Below, piece by piece: positions 1 to 18,166 of a DNA stretch of 64,000 nucleotides; positions within the stretch are counted from its first letter, which is position 1; each line of letters opens with the position of its first letter. The stretch lies in contig BAAHQB010000254.1 of the NCBI GenBank assembly GCA_054601695.1, forward strand, positions 1-64,000, in the 5' to 3' direction. This DNA comes from Amorphochlora amoebiformis (lineage: Eukaryota > Cercozoa > Chlorarachniophyceae). A program made the position numbers and the translations under genes. The notes under the pieces are model-generated. The model saw only the letters and a list, made by a program, of their open reading frames with translations. It did no database searches and had not been told where the DNA came from.

Positions 1-206
1 GTGAGCTTATTTATGCTGTGCTGGCCACACTATGTTGTTTAGGGTATACCAGTAAGAGCACGATGGCTTGGTACCCACACAATTGCAACTGTTCCGGAGT
101 AAGAAAGGAAGTATCCGACTACCACAAGAAGCTATAATCATTCGTCATAATCCAAACGGACTTGAATCGAACTCTGGACTACCATCTACTATACCACTGC
201 GCTAAC
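1..206 (-). mobile_element. tRNA-derived SINE-like element, copy 1
   Basis: Read on the minus strand, the right end holds a pol III A-box-like motif (TAGCGCAGTGG, 194-204) and a B-box-like motif (GAGTTCGATTC, 164-174), about 20 nt apart. A conserved body with CTTCCTTTCTT (around 100-115) follows. The same body recurs at 42.87-43.09, 45.10-45.34 and, decayed, at 12.84-13.07 kb. All four copies abut (TA)n, as SINE tails often do. The tRNA head lacks a normal anticodon arm, so this is not a functional tRNA. The SINE identity is inferred from the boxes and the dispersed copies. Confidence 0.5.
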
Positions 207-277
207 AATATATATATATATATATTTATATATTATATGTATATACATATATTGTTAATATGTATATATATATTTTG

Positions 278-315
<38 letters not shown>

Positions 316-460
316 GTTAGATAATGTCTAATGTCTATATATATATTAGGACGTGTATATATGATAATGTAATGTTTATACATTTATATACATAGTAATG
401 TATAATATATATATATATATATGTACATATATATATATATATATATAACTTAAGTAATTA
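207..460. repeat. (TA)n-rich simple sequence
   Basis: Imperfect TA/TATG repeats between the SINE-like element and the start of homology with the other two LRR gene copies (about 500). No gene is visible. Confidence 0.85.
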
Positions 461-568
461 CAGTGATAGAACACTCTATAGACATTCCCATTTACAGACT
501 GATCGTGTCAAGGCAACGATAAGGCACACGGTAATGGTTCACCATATATATATATATATTCAATCTTC

Positions 569-1648
569 CTCGCTACCACAAAATTCACCAAAAACACATA
601 TGATAATTTCATCACTATCTCAAGGTCCGAGCGCCTCCCAGCAATGTGTTAGGGTATAAAGCCTTCCATGGACTTGACGCCATGGTTTGCCTATTTTTCC
701 GGCTTTTCGGCCTCAAGATGCCCGTTGCAGGTACATATTGATACTGGTTAGGGATAGGCCTTCGGGTTACCTTTAGGGCTCAACTAGTCGGGGTAATAGT
801 GCAAAAGTATATATATTCGTAAGAGTTATGTACATAGAAAGTGTCTTGTTACATACAAACACGAAGATATGATTCGCACTTTTAAAATTTGTTAATATAT
901 ATATATATATGTATATATGTGTATACATGGTAAATTAAATATATATATGTAGATGTGTGTGTATAATACTATTATGGGTATAATACTATAAATATATACC
1001 TTTATATATATATGTATGCATATATAAAACATTATATGTATATATATATGTATATATATACAATATTACATATTTCTATGTACATATATATATATATATA
1101 ATTATTTAAAAATATTCAAGCACATGCACCCATTCATTAGTCCTGATAGTCCTCCTGCTAGCGTAATATTCAAATCTATTTTTCATGCACAGCCGGATTG
1201 GACTCGTACAACTTTACTGGTTTCGGTACAACCCCACCAACACACACACATTCGCTAACTAGACCTCTAAACCTGCCGCTAGTATCTATCGCTTTCTGAA
1301 ACCGTGTTTTGTTTAGACGCGGACATCAGCGCCGAGGTGAAGAAATTCATCCTCAGGTGGATTCTAATGACTCGGAAGACTGCAGGGAGAAATGGCCTAA
1401 ATGCCATTGGCTACACTTCGCAAAACTCGCTATCAAATGGGTAGAAACGTTTATATTAATGATGTATTTATGTATTATATATATATATATTTATGTATGG
1501 AGAAGTATAGATATAGATATTTATGTATATATGCATATCAATATAATGATATGTACATATATTTGTGTGTATGTACAATGTCCCACCCCACCCCATGTGT
1601 ACTCAAGATATATACACACAGGCACGTATATATATATACATAAATATG

Positions 1649-1713
<65 letters not shown>

Positions 1714-1916
1714 GATATGTCATATATATATATATAAAATATATATATATATATATATATCATATATATACAAACATACATAAGTAATAAATATATAATA
1801 TATATCTATATGTGTATATGTATATATGTATGCATACGTATATATATACATAGAGCAAATCCCTACATATCTATTTTTATATCAAATATATACGGACATA
1901 CATTGCATACATCTAT

Positions 1917-1969
<53 letters not shown>

Positions 1970-1986
1970 ATACACATATAATATAT

Positions 1987-2057
<71 letters not shown>

Positions 2058-2087
2058 TACATTGCATGTATATATACACGTATATAA

Positions 2088-2120
<33 letters not shown>

Positions 2121-2126
2121 TTATAC

Positions 2127-2160
<34 letters not shown>

Positions 2161-2564
2161 CTAATATACTTATATGTATGTGTATATATATATATATACA
2201 TATGTATATATATATATGTGTATTGATATATTAACATCCTGTAAATATTAACATATAGTGACTGTAAGGTGATTATGGACATGTCACCGGAGGACTGGTA
2301 AGGACTGAAACCTACACCCCAACACAACCCACCACGCAACATATAACACTCACGATATTTTCATACTTATTCTGTAATATTCTAATCGAAACATATATAC
2401 ATGTAAGTATATGAAGATACAAACTATTCCAGCTTACATACATATACATATATATATATATGTATATGTATATATACATACATGTATGAATCTAAAGAGA
2501 TGTAGGGGGTAATCCTATATATATATATATATATGTATGTATATGTATATATATATACATATGT

Positions 2565-2637
<73 letters not shown>

Positions 2638-2643
2638 ACAATT

Positions 2644-2702
<59 letters not shown>

Positions 2703-2703
2703 T

Positions 2704-2748
<45 letters not shown>

Positions 2749-2801
2749 GTATGTACGTACAAATGTATGTATGTATGTGTATGTATGACAATATTTAAAT
2801 G

Positions 2802-2835
<34 letters not shown>

Positions 2836-4753
2836 TATATGTATGTATATGTGTATATGTATGTATGTGTATGTTAAAATATATAATAATTCGTACATTT
2901 ATGTACATTTATATATATATATGTATATGTATATGTATGTATATATGTATATGTATATATATAAAATTAATATATCGGTCATAACCCACAGGAATGCACT
3001 TGAAGAAACAGAGTACGATTTTTTACACGATAAAAGCGACGATTTAAAAAAACTCGGATCCATGGTGAAACACTTCGAGTTGCGACTCTTGAACTTGGCT
3101 CCGAAGAAAATTCAAGTGGCTGAGGTGCTTCTTGGTCACATTGCGCGGGTTCTCGGTCGAGGCACTGAATCAAGACTCTACCAACGGCGAACGTCAAAAA
3201 TGAAACCTTGAGTCCGACGAAGGTAAGGGCGTGTTGGCTTCCATGTCGACGTTTGTAATGCAAAACTATGACAAACTTGTCAAATCCTTCCGCGATGTCG
3301 TCGCATCTCAGGTATCTACAACTCGATTTGGTTCCTTGCAGTAACATTGTTACCCAAAATGGATTCCTCACTCTCCCTCCCTTTGAACGCTTCCCAGGAC
3401 CACGCGACCGAACTACGTTTACAGCTACTCCGCGCGATTCTAGCTATGCCTTCGGATAGGCGTGCATCCCATCTGATAACGTAAGTTTCTTAATGATATG
3501 TATTTCTTGGTTTTATCTCGAGTTGTCTATCGCTCTTTCAACGCATGACTATGATCTCCACGTCAGTCTTGCTGACAAGCTGGTTGGGCGGCTGTCGGAG
3601 GATGTTCCTGATCGATTTTCGAGACAATTTGGGGACGTGTCTCTTATCACCTCTGAGGGGATTCTTTGGCCATCTGAAAACTTATCCATCGCTGAGTCAG
3701 CTCAAAAAGATTTATGTCATTTCGTCCACGTCCAGGGATCTCGTTCATCGAGAATGCGTCTTGACATGTATGAAAAGGGTATCCTCAAACCTATTTCTGA
3801 GGATCAGGATAATTTATCCTCCACTGCACTTGATTTGTTCATCAACCGTGGCCTCAACTCCAAAGCCGTATTATCGTTGCCCGATTTCATGTACATCGCT
3901 AAATATAATTTATACCCATAGCTTTCTATGACTAAGCTCACCCATATTAGCAATTCCCAAACCCTGCGTATCACATCGGATGAACAGTGGAAAGCTATGT
4001 CCCTGGAAACCAAATCTGCTTCGGAGTTTGCAAAGCTTGATGCCCTGATCATCACTAAGTGCGCGATTAGGAGTAAGACTTTCTTAATTACTTTTATTTC
4101 TGTCCTCATCCCTCTTGATTCTCACTATGGTCGATATCTTCTTTCTCATTTTCCTTTAGAGCTCGAGATCGGGACGTTTTTGAAAAGGTTTCGAGATCTA
4201 CGATTTTATGAATAGGGGTTTAAGTTTGTGATCATACTCTGTGTAAGCAAAGGTTTTTTGGGTAACTTCGTGGCCAATCCCATGTTTACTGCAGGTATTC
4301 GACCACCTTAGCAGGCTGGAGATACTCGACCTTTCTTTTAATAGCATTGCGAGTATACCCTCTGACGTATTCAAAGCGTGCAAGAGCTTGCGAGAGGTAA
4401 CGCAAAACCAATCCCGCATCCCGCTCACACTATTTCGAACTAACGCCAGCTTTGCTGTACTTTCTCATTTGTGTAATCCCAATTGTTCACATTCTGTACC
4501 GATCAGGTTCATCTGGGTAATAATAAGATCCATACACTGTCACCAAGGGCCTTCGAAGGCCTCTCTAATCTCAAGTCAGACCCATTTCCGTCCTCGGTTT
4601 CCAATAAAATCTATTACACATTACAATGTATATGTATATTTCGTATGCAGGTTTGTTTTTAAACTGGTTTGTATTGTAAACACTTATCAGGATTTTGAGA
4701 TTGGAAAGAAACGAAATACATAGCCTTGCCAAGGATGTGTTTCACGGACTAGA
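569..4753 (+). pseudogene. LRR receptor-like gene, 5' half, copy 1 (damaged)
   Basis: By alignment to copy 3, exons lie at 569-746, 1193-1225, 1317-1440, 2992-3222, 3342-3480, 3567-3867, 3922-4072, 4160-~4204, 4295-4396, 4507-4574 and 4691-4753. Four defects disable it. Exon 1 carries ATG-TGT-TAG where copies 2 and 3 read ATG-GGT-CAG. Exon 4 is 231 nt against 236 and shifts frame. Exon 8 is cut by a deletion of about 118 bp that removes the first LRR strand and its splice donor. The copy stops after exon 11 with no downstream cassette in the same orientation. Exons 2, 3, 5, 6, 7, 9, 10 and 11 remain open with the same phases as copy 3. It could still donate sequence in gene conversion. Confidence 0.75.
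1441..2985. repeat. AT microsatellite intron (copy 1, intron 3)
   Basis: Mostly (TA)n, (TATG)n and (CA)n tracts. A non-repetitive island at 2224-2400 is shared with the inverted copy (about 10.75-10.92 kb) and with 47.17-47.35 kb, which fixes the alignment of the three gene copies. No supported coding sequence; the long Tyr/Ile ORFs here are translated TA repeats. Confidence 0.85.
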
Positions 4754-4798
4754 GTACACTTAACTCCCTAAAAATCCATTTATGTTTTTTCAACGCTC

Positions 4799-4905
4799 AA
4801 TAATTATATATATATATATATATATCATATTTACATATATACATTTATCATATATATATACACATATACATATATATATATATATATATATTATACATTT
4901 ATCTA

Positions 4906-4956
<51 letters not shown>

Positions 4957-5182
4957 CTCTAATATGCATACACATATACACACACATATTTAATATACAC
5001 ACACATATGAATATATTCCGTATATGTACGCGCACACACACATACATATACACGCACATATACACATACATATTCATACATATACATATGTTCGTATATG
5101 TGTCTGTGCAACGTTTTCGATTAGAGGATGTTTAAGAGAGTATTAGGAAACAGGGCCGAGCATGATATATACACACACATAA

Positions 5183-5238
<56 letters not shown>

Positions 5239-5350
5239 ATATATATATATATATACTATGTATATATATATATATATATATCGTACATATATAAAAATAC
5301 ATATATGTATATATATGTATTCTATATATATATATAGATACATATATATC
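4799..5350. repeat. (TA)n/(CA)n intron sequence with a small unique island
   Basis: Simple repeats follow the conserved end of exon 11. The island at about 5105-5163 (containing GAGTATTAGGAAACAGGG) is the last sequence shared, inverted, with 7.585-7.64 kb, and marks the inner edge of the small inverted duplication. Confidence 0.8.
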
Positions 5351-5352
5351 TG

Positions 5353-5755
<403 letters not shown>

Positions 5756-5927
5756 ATACATATATATATATTTATATATACACACTCTTTTTTTTTTTTT
5801 TCTCTCTCTCTCTCTCTTCTCTCTCTACACTCACTCTAAAGACATCTATATATATATATATATATTATATATATATATATATATAAGATATATATTCATA
5901 TGTATATCTCTTTGTATTTATGGATAC

Positions 5928-5994
5928 CGATGTTTGAAAAGAGTACAGGGAGGTTTGCAGCTTGTTCCCCCAGAGTTCCAATGTCTCCAAAGAT
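5928..5994 (-). pseudogene. broken type-A LRR exon
   Basis: The minus strand reads through the conserved CCGTTAG acceptor into SLETLELWGNKLQ, which is a type-A LRR cassette start. The segment up to the GTATCC donor is 67 nt rather than 72, so the second half of the repeat is out of frame. It follows LRR gene copy 2 (8.02-12.58 kb, minus) in the expected order and would be that copy's only cassette. The variable positions read T-L-E-L-W-G-N, a combination not seen in the other A exons. Confidence 0.7.
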
Positions 5995-6029
5995 CTAACG
6001 GTATTCACACTGTTGCTTGTTCATGAATA

Positions 6030-7017
<988 letters not shown>

Positions 7018-7304
7018 GGAACATGTGTTATATTAGAGAATAGTAATATTGAAGAAAAGAATATTAGGAAAGAAAGCTGAGGATAGGAGAGAGAGAACTA
7101 AGGGGTTTAAACTGGGAGAGAGAGACAAAGAGAGAGAGAGAGAGATGAGCGAGGAGACAAGCGAAGAGAGAGAGAAAGGGGGACAGAGACAGAGGGAAGA
7201 GAGAGAGATAGAGAGATAAGCAAAGAGAGAGGGAGAGAGATAAAGGAAAAACCAAGAAAAGAGTGTCCCAAAGAGAGAGACTGAAAGTGAGGAACAGATA
7301 AATG

Positions 7305-7310
<6 letters not shown>
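7018..7310 (+). repeat. GA-rich array module, displaced copy
   Basis: Matches 52.69-53.0 and 57.01-57.4 kb in the same orientation, beginning GAACATGTGTTATATTAGAG. Its immediate neighbours match the array in the opposite orientation (6415-6640 on one side, 7320-7400 on the other). This segment has therefore been inverted or inserted independently. Confidence 0.7.
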
Positions 7311-7348
<38 letters not shown>

Positions 7349-7400
7349 TGTGTGCGAACATATACGAATACAATTATTGTACACAAAAATATTTAAAATA

Positions 7401-7447
<47 letters not shown>

Positions 7448-7483
7448 AATATATGCATATGAATACAACATTGGTTTATGTAC

Positions 7484-7572
<89 letters not shown>

Positions 7573-7928
7573 TTATGTGTGTGTATATATCATAGTCGGC
7601 CCTGTTTCCTAATACTCTCTTAAACATCCTCTACAAATACGTTGTACAGACACATACACGAACATATGTATATGTATGAATATGTATGTGTATATGTGTG
7701 TGTATATGTATGTGTGTGTGGGCGTACATGTGTATATATACGGAATATATTCATATGTGTGTGTATATTAAATATGTGCGTGTATATGTGTATGCATATT
7801 AGAGTATATATATATATATATACACATATATACATACACACATATATATATATGTATCTAATATATATATATATATATAGATAAATGTATAATATATATA
7901 TTTATATATGATAAATGTATATGTATAA

Positions 7929-7968
<40 letters not shown>

Positions 7969-9907
7969 TTGAGCGTTGAAAAAACATAAATGGATTTTTA
8001 GGGAGTTAAGTGTACTCTAGTCCGTGAAACACATCCTTGGCAAGGCTATGTATTTCGTTGCTATCCAATCTCAAAATCCTGATCAGTGTTTACAATACAA
8101 ACCAGTTTAAAAACATACCTGCATACAAAATATAGATATACACTGTAATGTGTAATAGGTTTTATTGGAAACCGAGGACGGAAATGGGTCTGACTTGAGA
8201 TTAGAGAGGCCTTCGAAGGCCCTTGGTGACAGTGTACGGATCTTATTACTACCCAGATAAACCTGATTGGTACAGAATGTGAACAATTGGGATTACACAA
8301 ATGAGAAAGTGCAGCAAAGCTGGCGTTAGTTCGAAATAGTGTGAGCGGGATGCGGGATTGGTTTTGCGTTACCTCTCGCAAGCTCTTGCACGCTTTGAAT
8401 ACGTCAGAGGGTATACTCGCAATGCTATTAAAAGAAAGGTCGAGTATCTCCAGCCTGCTAAGGTGGTCGAATACCTGCAGTAAACATGGGATTGGCCACG
8501 AAGTTACCAAAAAACCTTTGCTTACACAGAGTATGACCACAAACTTAAACCCCTATTCATAAAGTATGACACCCCAACGTGGTTATAGGGTAATGACAAA
8601 CGGGATACGATTCAGTTTATGTGAATACCCCAGGCTGAAGCGTCGATATGTCATTATTAACTAGACGTAGGCATCGTAGATCTCGAAACCTTTTCAAAAA
8701 CGTCCCGATCTCGAGCTCTAAAGGAAAATGAGAAAGAAGATATCGACCATAGTGAGAATCAAGAGGGATGAGGACAGAAATAAAAGTAATTAAGAAAGTC
8801 TTACTCGAAATCGCGCACTTAGTGATGATCAGGGCATCAAGCTTTGCAAACTCCGAAGCAGATTTGGTTTCCAGGGACATAGCTTTCCACTGTTCATCCG
8901 ATGTGATACGCAGGGTTTGGGAATTGCTAATATGGGTGAGCTTAGTCATAGAAAGCTATGGGTATGAATTATATTTAGCGATGTACATGAAATCGGGCAA
9001 GGATAATACAGCTTTGGAGTTGAGGCCACGGTTGATGAACAAATCAAGTGCAGTGGAGTGTAAATTATCCTGGTCCTCAGAAATAGGTCGGAGGATACCC
9101 TTTTCATAGGGTTCAAGACGCATTCTCGATGAACGAGATCCCTGGACGTGGACGAAATGACATAAATCTGTTTGAGCTGACTCAGCGATGGATAAGGTTT
9201 CAGATGGACCGCGCCACCCCGGGAAGGTGATAAGAGACACGTCCCCAAACTGACTCGAAAATCGATCAGGGACATCCTCCGACAGCCGCCCAACCAGCTC
9301 CTCAGCAAGACTGACGTGGAGATCATAGTCATGCGTTGAAAGAGCGATAGACAACTCGAGATAAAACCAAGAAATACACATCATTAAGAAACTTACGTTA
9401 TCAGATGGGATGCACGCCTATCCGAAGGCATGGCTAGAATCGCGCGGAGTAGCTGTAAACGTAGTTCGGTCGCGTGGTCCTGGGAAGGGTTCAAAGGGAG
9501 GGAGAGAGTGAAGAATCCATTTTGGGTAACAATGTTACTGCAAGGATCCAAATCGAGTTGTAGATACCTGAGATGCGACGACATTGCGGAAGGATTTGAC
9601 AAGTTTGTCATAGTTTTGCATTACAAACGTCGACATGGAAGCCAACACGCCCTTACCCTCGTCGGACTCAAGGTTTCGATATTTGACGTTGCCGTTTGGT
9701 AGAGTCTTGAGTTCCAGTGCCTCGACCGAGAACCCGCGCAATGTGACCAAGAAGCACCTCAGCCACTTGAACTTCTCCTTCGGAGCCAAGTTGAAGAGTC
9801 GTAACTCGAAGTGTTTCACCATGGATCCGAGTTTTTTTAAATCGTCGTTTTTATCGTGTAGAAAATCGTGCTCTTCCCCAAGCGCATTCCTGTGGGTTAT
9901 GACCGAT

Positions 9908-10649
<742 letters not shown>

Positions 10650-10650
<1 letters not shown>

Positions 10651-10978
10651 CTCTTTTGATTCATACATGTATGTATATATACATAAACATATATATATAC
10701 ATATATATATATATATATGTAAGCTAGAATAGTTTTTATCTTCATATACTTACATGTATATATGTTTCGATTAGAATATTACAGAATAAGTATGAAAATA
10801 TCGTGAGTGTTATATGTTGCGTGGTGGGTTGGGTTGGGGTGTAGGTTTCAGTCCTTACCAGTCCTCCGGTGACATGTCCATAATCACCTTACAGTCACTA
10901 TATGTTAATATTTACAGGATGTAAATTTATCAATACACATATATATATATACATATGTATATATATATATACATGTAC

Positions 10979-11023
<45 letters not shown>

Positions 11024-11026
11024 AAT

Positions 11027-11066
<40 letters not shown>

Positions 11067-11243
11067 TTATATACGTGTATATATACATGCAATGTATGTC
11101 TATATATATATATATGTATATATATTATATACATATATATATATATATGTCATAGATCTATGCAATGTATGTCAGTACATAATTTGACATAAAATAGATA
11201 TGTAGGGATTTGCTCTATATATGTGCGTACATATGTAATATAT

Positions 11244-11274
<31 letters not shown>

Positions 11275-11341
11275 GATTTATGTAGTGTAATGTATGTCAG
11301 TATATAATTTTGATATAAAATATATATGTAGAGATTTGCTC

Positions 11342-11375
<34 letters not shown>

Positions 11376-11640
11376 TGTATATGTATATATATGTTTTTTA
11401 TATATATATAATATATATATATGCATATATATGTATATATATACATATAATATATATACATATATAATATATATATATATATATATACATAGGTGCTTGT
11501 GTATATATATCTTGAGTACACATGGGGTGGGGTGGGACACTGTACATACACACAAATATATATGTACATATCATTATATTCATATGTATATATATATGTA
11601 TATATGTATATATACTACTTGCATATATAAATACATCATT
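10650..11640. repeat. TA/CA intron sequence with shared islands (copy 2)
   Basis: Simple repeats with the non-repetitive island at 10.78-10.92 kb shared by all three LRR gene copies, plus two local copies of a short ATAAAATAGATATGTAGG-type sequence (11.19 and 11.31 kb). No supported coding sequence. Confidence 0.7.
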
Positions 11641-12203
11641 AAAATATAAACATTTCTACCCATTTGATAGCGAGTCTTGCGAAGTGTAGCCAATGGCATT
11701 TAGGCCATCTCTCTCTGCAGTCTTCCGAGTCATTAGAATCCACCTGAGGATGAATTTCTTCACCTCGGCGCTGATGTCCGCGTCTAAACAAAACACGGTT
11801 TCAGAAAGCGATAGATACTAGAGGCAGGTTTAGAGGTGTAGTTAGCGAATGTGTGTGTGTGTTGGTGGGGTTGTACCGAAACCAGTAAAGTTGTACGAGT
11901 CCAATCCGGCTGTGCATGGAAAAATAGATTTGAATATTACGCTAGCAGGACTATCAGGACTAATGAATGGATGTATGTGCTTTAATATTTTTAAAGAATT
12001 ATGCATTATGTTTATATATACATATATGTACATAGAAATATGTAATATTTATATATATATATATATATATAACTACATATAATGTTTTATATATGCATAT
12101 ATATATATATGTATAGGTATATATTTATAGTATATAATATTATATACATAGATAATATTATAAACACACATCTACATATATATTTAGTTTACCATGTATA
12201 CAC

Positions 12204-12247
<44 letters not shown>

Positions 12248-12835
12248 AAAAACAAATTGTAAAAGTGTGAATCATATCTTGGTGTTTGTATGTAATAAGA
12301 CACTTTCTATATACATTACTCTTACGAATATATATACTTTTGCACTATTACCCCGACTAGTTGAGCCCTAAAAGTAACCCGAAGGCCTATCCCTAACCAG
12401 TATCAATATGTACCTGCAACGGGCATCTTGAGGCCGAAAAGCCGGAAAAATAGGCATACCATGGCGTCAAGCCCTTGGAAGGCTCTATACCCTGACCCAT
12501 TGCCGCGAGGCGCTCGGACCTTGAGATAGTGATGAAATTATGATATGTGCTTTTTGGGTGAATTTGTCGTAACAAGGAGATGAAGTATAACGTGAACCAT
12601 TACCAATTGCGTTATCTTGCTCTTGGTACGATTTGTCTGATCATGGGAATCAGATATCAGCTTATATATATATATATATATATATATAATATCTACACAT
12701 ATACAATATATACAATATATACATATATACATGCATACGTACATACATATATATATATATGTATATATGTCATGTATAATACGATTGTCTGGTGAAAATT
12801 ATGTATATATATATATATATATATTTTACATAAAT

Positions 12836-13066
12836 CTAAACCTATAGCTAGTTAAATTACTGTGTTGCTGAATAGACATTAATATAACAGCTTATATAAT
12901 ATACAATAGTATAATATATTATAGCTGGAAAATGAATAAATTACTAAGAATCTATATGGTTTGCAGAGGAAGAAAGGAAGTAATTCATACTAAATTGGAA
13001 ATGTTAATTATAATTATTTGTCATAATAAGAAATGATTACAGTTATATAATAATACTACTGATGCT

Positions 13067-13070
<4 letters not shown>
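12836..13070 (-). mobile_element. SINE-like element, heavily A/T-decayed copy
   Basis: Collinear with the reverse complement of 45.10-45.34 kb. Short identical blocks remain (CCTATAGCTAGTTAA, GAGGAAGAAAGGAAGTA), while most intervening G and C bases have been lost. It sits where the palindrome predicts the partner of the 45.1-kb element. The neighbouring 12.36-12.79 kb is nearly identical between arms, so the decay is local. Confidence 0.5.
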
Positions 13071-13603
<533 letters not shown>

Positions 13604-13606
13604 TCG

Positions 13607-13805
13607 TTAAGATTAACGTTAGGGTTAAGACTAGGGTTCGTGTTAGTGTTAATGTTAGGGTTAGGATTAATACTTAGGATTAGTGTTAGGGTTAGGGTTA
13701 GGGTTAGGGTTAATGTTAGGTTTAGGATTGGGCTAGTGTTAGGTAAAAATTAATTTTCAGGATATGGTTTGATGTTAGGGTTCAGGTTAGTGTTTGGGTT
13801 AGTTA

Positions 13806-13806
<1 letters not shown>
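13607..13806 (+). repeat. interstitial TTAGGG telomere-like array (G-rich strand plus)
   Basis: Repeated GTTAGGG units with variants (GTTAATGTTAGG, GTTAGTGTTAGG), including four consecutive GGTTAG units near 13690. It is flanked by (CT)n on both sides. The reverse complement, with the same variant order, lies at 44.25-44.45 kb, so the array predates the palindrome. Confidence 0.85.
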
Positions 13807-13808
<2 letters not shown>

Positions 13809-13849
<41 letters not shown>

Positions 13850-14030
13850 CTCCCTCTCTCTCTCTTTCTCTCTCTCTCCCTCTCTCTTTCTTTCTCTCTC
13901 TCTCCCTCTCTTTTCTTCTTATCTTTTTCTTCTCTCTTCTCCTTCTCTCTCTTTTCTTTTTCTCTTTTTCTCTCTTCTCCTTCTCTCTCTCTCCTTCTCT
14001 CTCTCTTCCCCTCTCTCTCTTTCTCTCTCA
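13809..14030. repeat. (CT)n microsatellite with CTTTT interruptions
   Basis: Polypyrimidine tract following the telomere-like array. The right-arm partner at 44.015-44.249 kb is a far purer GA repeat. Confidence 0.9.
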
Positions 14031-14169
14031 GTATATATATATATATACGGCATATATAACATTGACTTGCAAAGTCTGCACCATTATAAAACGTATGAAA
14101 AAACATGCATAAAAACATCATGAAAAAAAAAAACAACCAGCATCTGAAACAATAGTATTAAGCTTATTC

Positions 14170-14690
14170 CTTACCATTCGCTCTTTGATACGACTAATAA
14201 AAGCTCAGCCTTCCTTTCCGTTGTTCTATTTGATACCATACCTCACAAGTACGCTTTCTTCTTTGACGTCATCATTCTTGAGATCTAATCGGAGTACATC
14301 AACCACGCAACGCGATTCATTTTCGCTAACCGCCAGCGTCAAACCGTATGGGACGCGCGACTCAAGAAACTCAAAAAGAAATAATTTGTTGAAGTCCTGC
14401 TAGTAATTCCAATACCTTATATCTTTACTGAGATATTTTCCGAAATCGCGCGAATAACGTAGCATGCAGGCTTCAAAACAAGCCATCCTCACATTTCTCC
14501 ATGTGCGCCCCCGGGGGAGTCTGCTTCTTGCAAAACGGACCCACACCATTTACAGATCGACTAGACAAGTACAGAAAAAAATAGGGGTATCCATTCAGAA
14601 ATTGCCCCACTCGGCAGCATGAAAGAGAACTGGATAGAGTATCAGAGGTACAAAGTTCACCTTGTGTTTTACTGTCCTTTGCTTTTTTTC
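14170..14690 (+). pseudogene. decayed copy of the 43.5-43.9 kb gene fragment
   Basis: Collinear with the minus-strand coding segment at 43491-43885. It contains many extra single bases, often lengthening short homopolymers (for example AATAAAAGCTC against AATAAGCTC), and several substitutions, so no frame persists. The right-arm copy keeps open frames. This is a dead copy or a poorly sequenced one. Confidence 0.55.
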
Positions 14691-14748
14691 TTTTTTGGTG
14701 CCTGGATCTCCTCTGTCTTGCTCTCCAATGATGTCAACCTGTAAAAGG

Positions 14749-17394
<2,646 letters not shown>

Positions 17395-17610
17395 GTATGT
17401 ACAACATTGCATATTCCCAATATTTATGGACTCCAAAGTTCATAGGGTATATTTTATAAGGATCAATAACCATCAAGATGTCTCCGTCGCGTATCAAGGC
17501 GATATCTTCGATCAGGGCCCCTATTTTATGCATCATATGGTGACGTCCATCAACTCCCCAAAACCCAAGCCTCAACCCCTAAAATCGAACTCAGAAAGCT
17601 CGGTAGCAAG
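17395..17610 (+). CDS. candidate internal exon, unknown protein
   Basis: Open segment of 216 nt between a TATGCAG acceptor and an AG|GTTTAC donor, phase 2 in and out. The encoded piece has mixed composition, ending in a Pro/Lys/Ser-rich stretch (NSPKPKPQPLKSNSES). It lies in sequence present only in the left arm. No family is recognised and no partner exon could be joined. The composition and splice signals support coding only weakly. Confidence 0.3.
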
Positions 17611-17649
17611 GTTTACCTGTTTCTAGACATATATGAGTCTCTTGAGACC

Positions 17650-18006
17650 TTAGGGCCTTTGCAGTGGCACTGACGAGATCGGGCAAGCTTGCTTCCGTCG
17701 GGATGGCAATTGCCTGATATCAATCACCGCGATCTCCACTGGATTCTTCGCTTTTTTCGCGAAAAGACATGGGTATTGGATTGGGAGTACCTTCATGGCA
17801 GACCGATTGCCCTGGGGATAGACCGATAGGCGAAGGGTGTGCATGGTTCTTCGACTCATATCCTTCTGATTACGAACTCCGGCCATCGACGCGTGCAACT
17901 TAAGCGGAGGTTTGTCCATTCGAACTTTTAACCGAATGTTTGTACCGGGGAATTTCGGCATTCCCGGTCTATAAAGAATATTAAGGCCATTTTGCCTGGA
18001 ATCCAT
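17650..18006 (-). CDS. candidate ORF, partly shared between arms
   Basis: 118-residue frame starting MDSRQNGLNILYRPGMP. Only its first third is alignable with the right arm (39.62-39.74 kb), where the frame is not preserved. No domain is recognised. It may be a remnant of a gene cut by the arm divergence at about 17.9 kb. Low confidence. Confidence 0.22.
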   Translation of the reverse strand: MDSRQNGLNILYRPGMPKFPGTNIRLKVRMDKPPLKLHASMAGVRNQKDMSRRTMHTLRLSVYPQGNRSAMKVLPIQYPCLFAKKAKNPVEIAVIDIRQLPSRRKQACPISSVPLQRP

Positions 18007-18166
18007 ATTTTGTTTCAGATCACTTACTCTCCCGCGATTTTAATATTTCTGTTATTGAATTTAGGTATCTTGATATTATATAAAAGATATCTATAAAAGG
18101 GAAACAGTTTTAGAGGTCATTTTATAACCTTTAATCGCCTTACTACAGTTACCTCCCTTGTTGATG

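Noticed and set aside
1-206. Functional tRNA gene
   Set aside because: A- and B-box-like motifs are present, but there is no anticodon arm or acceptor stem; it fits a SINE head better.
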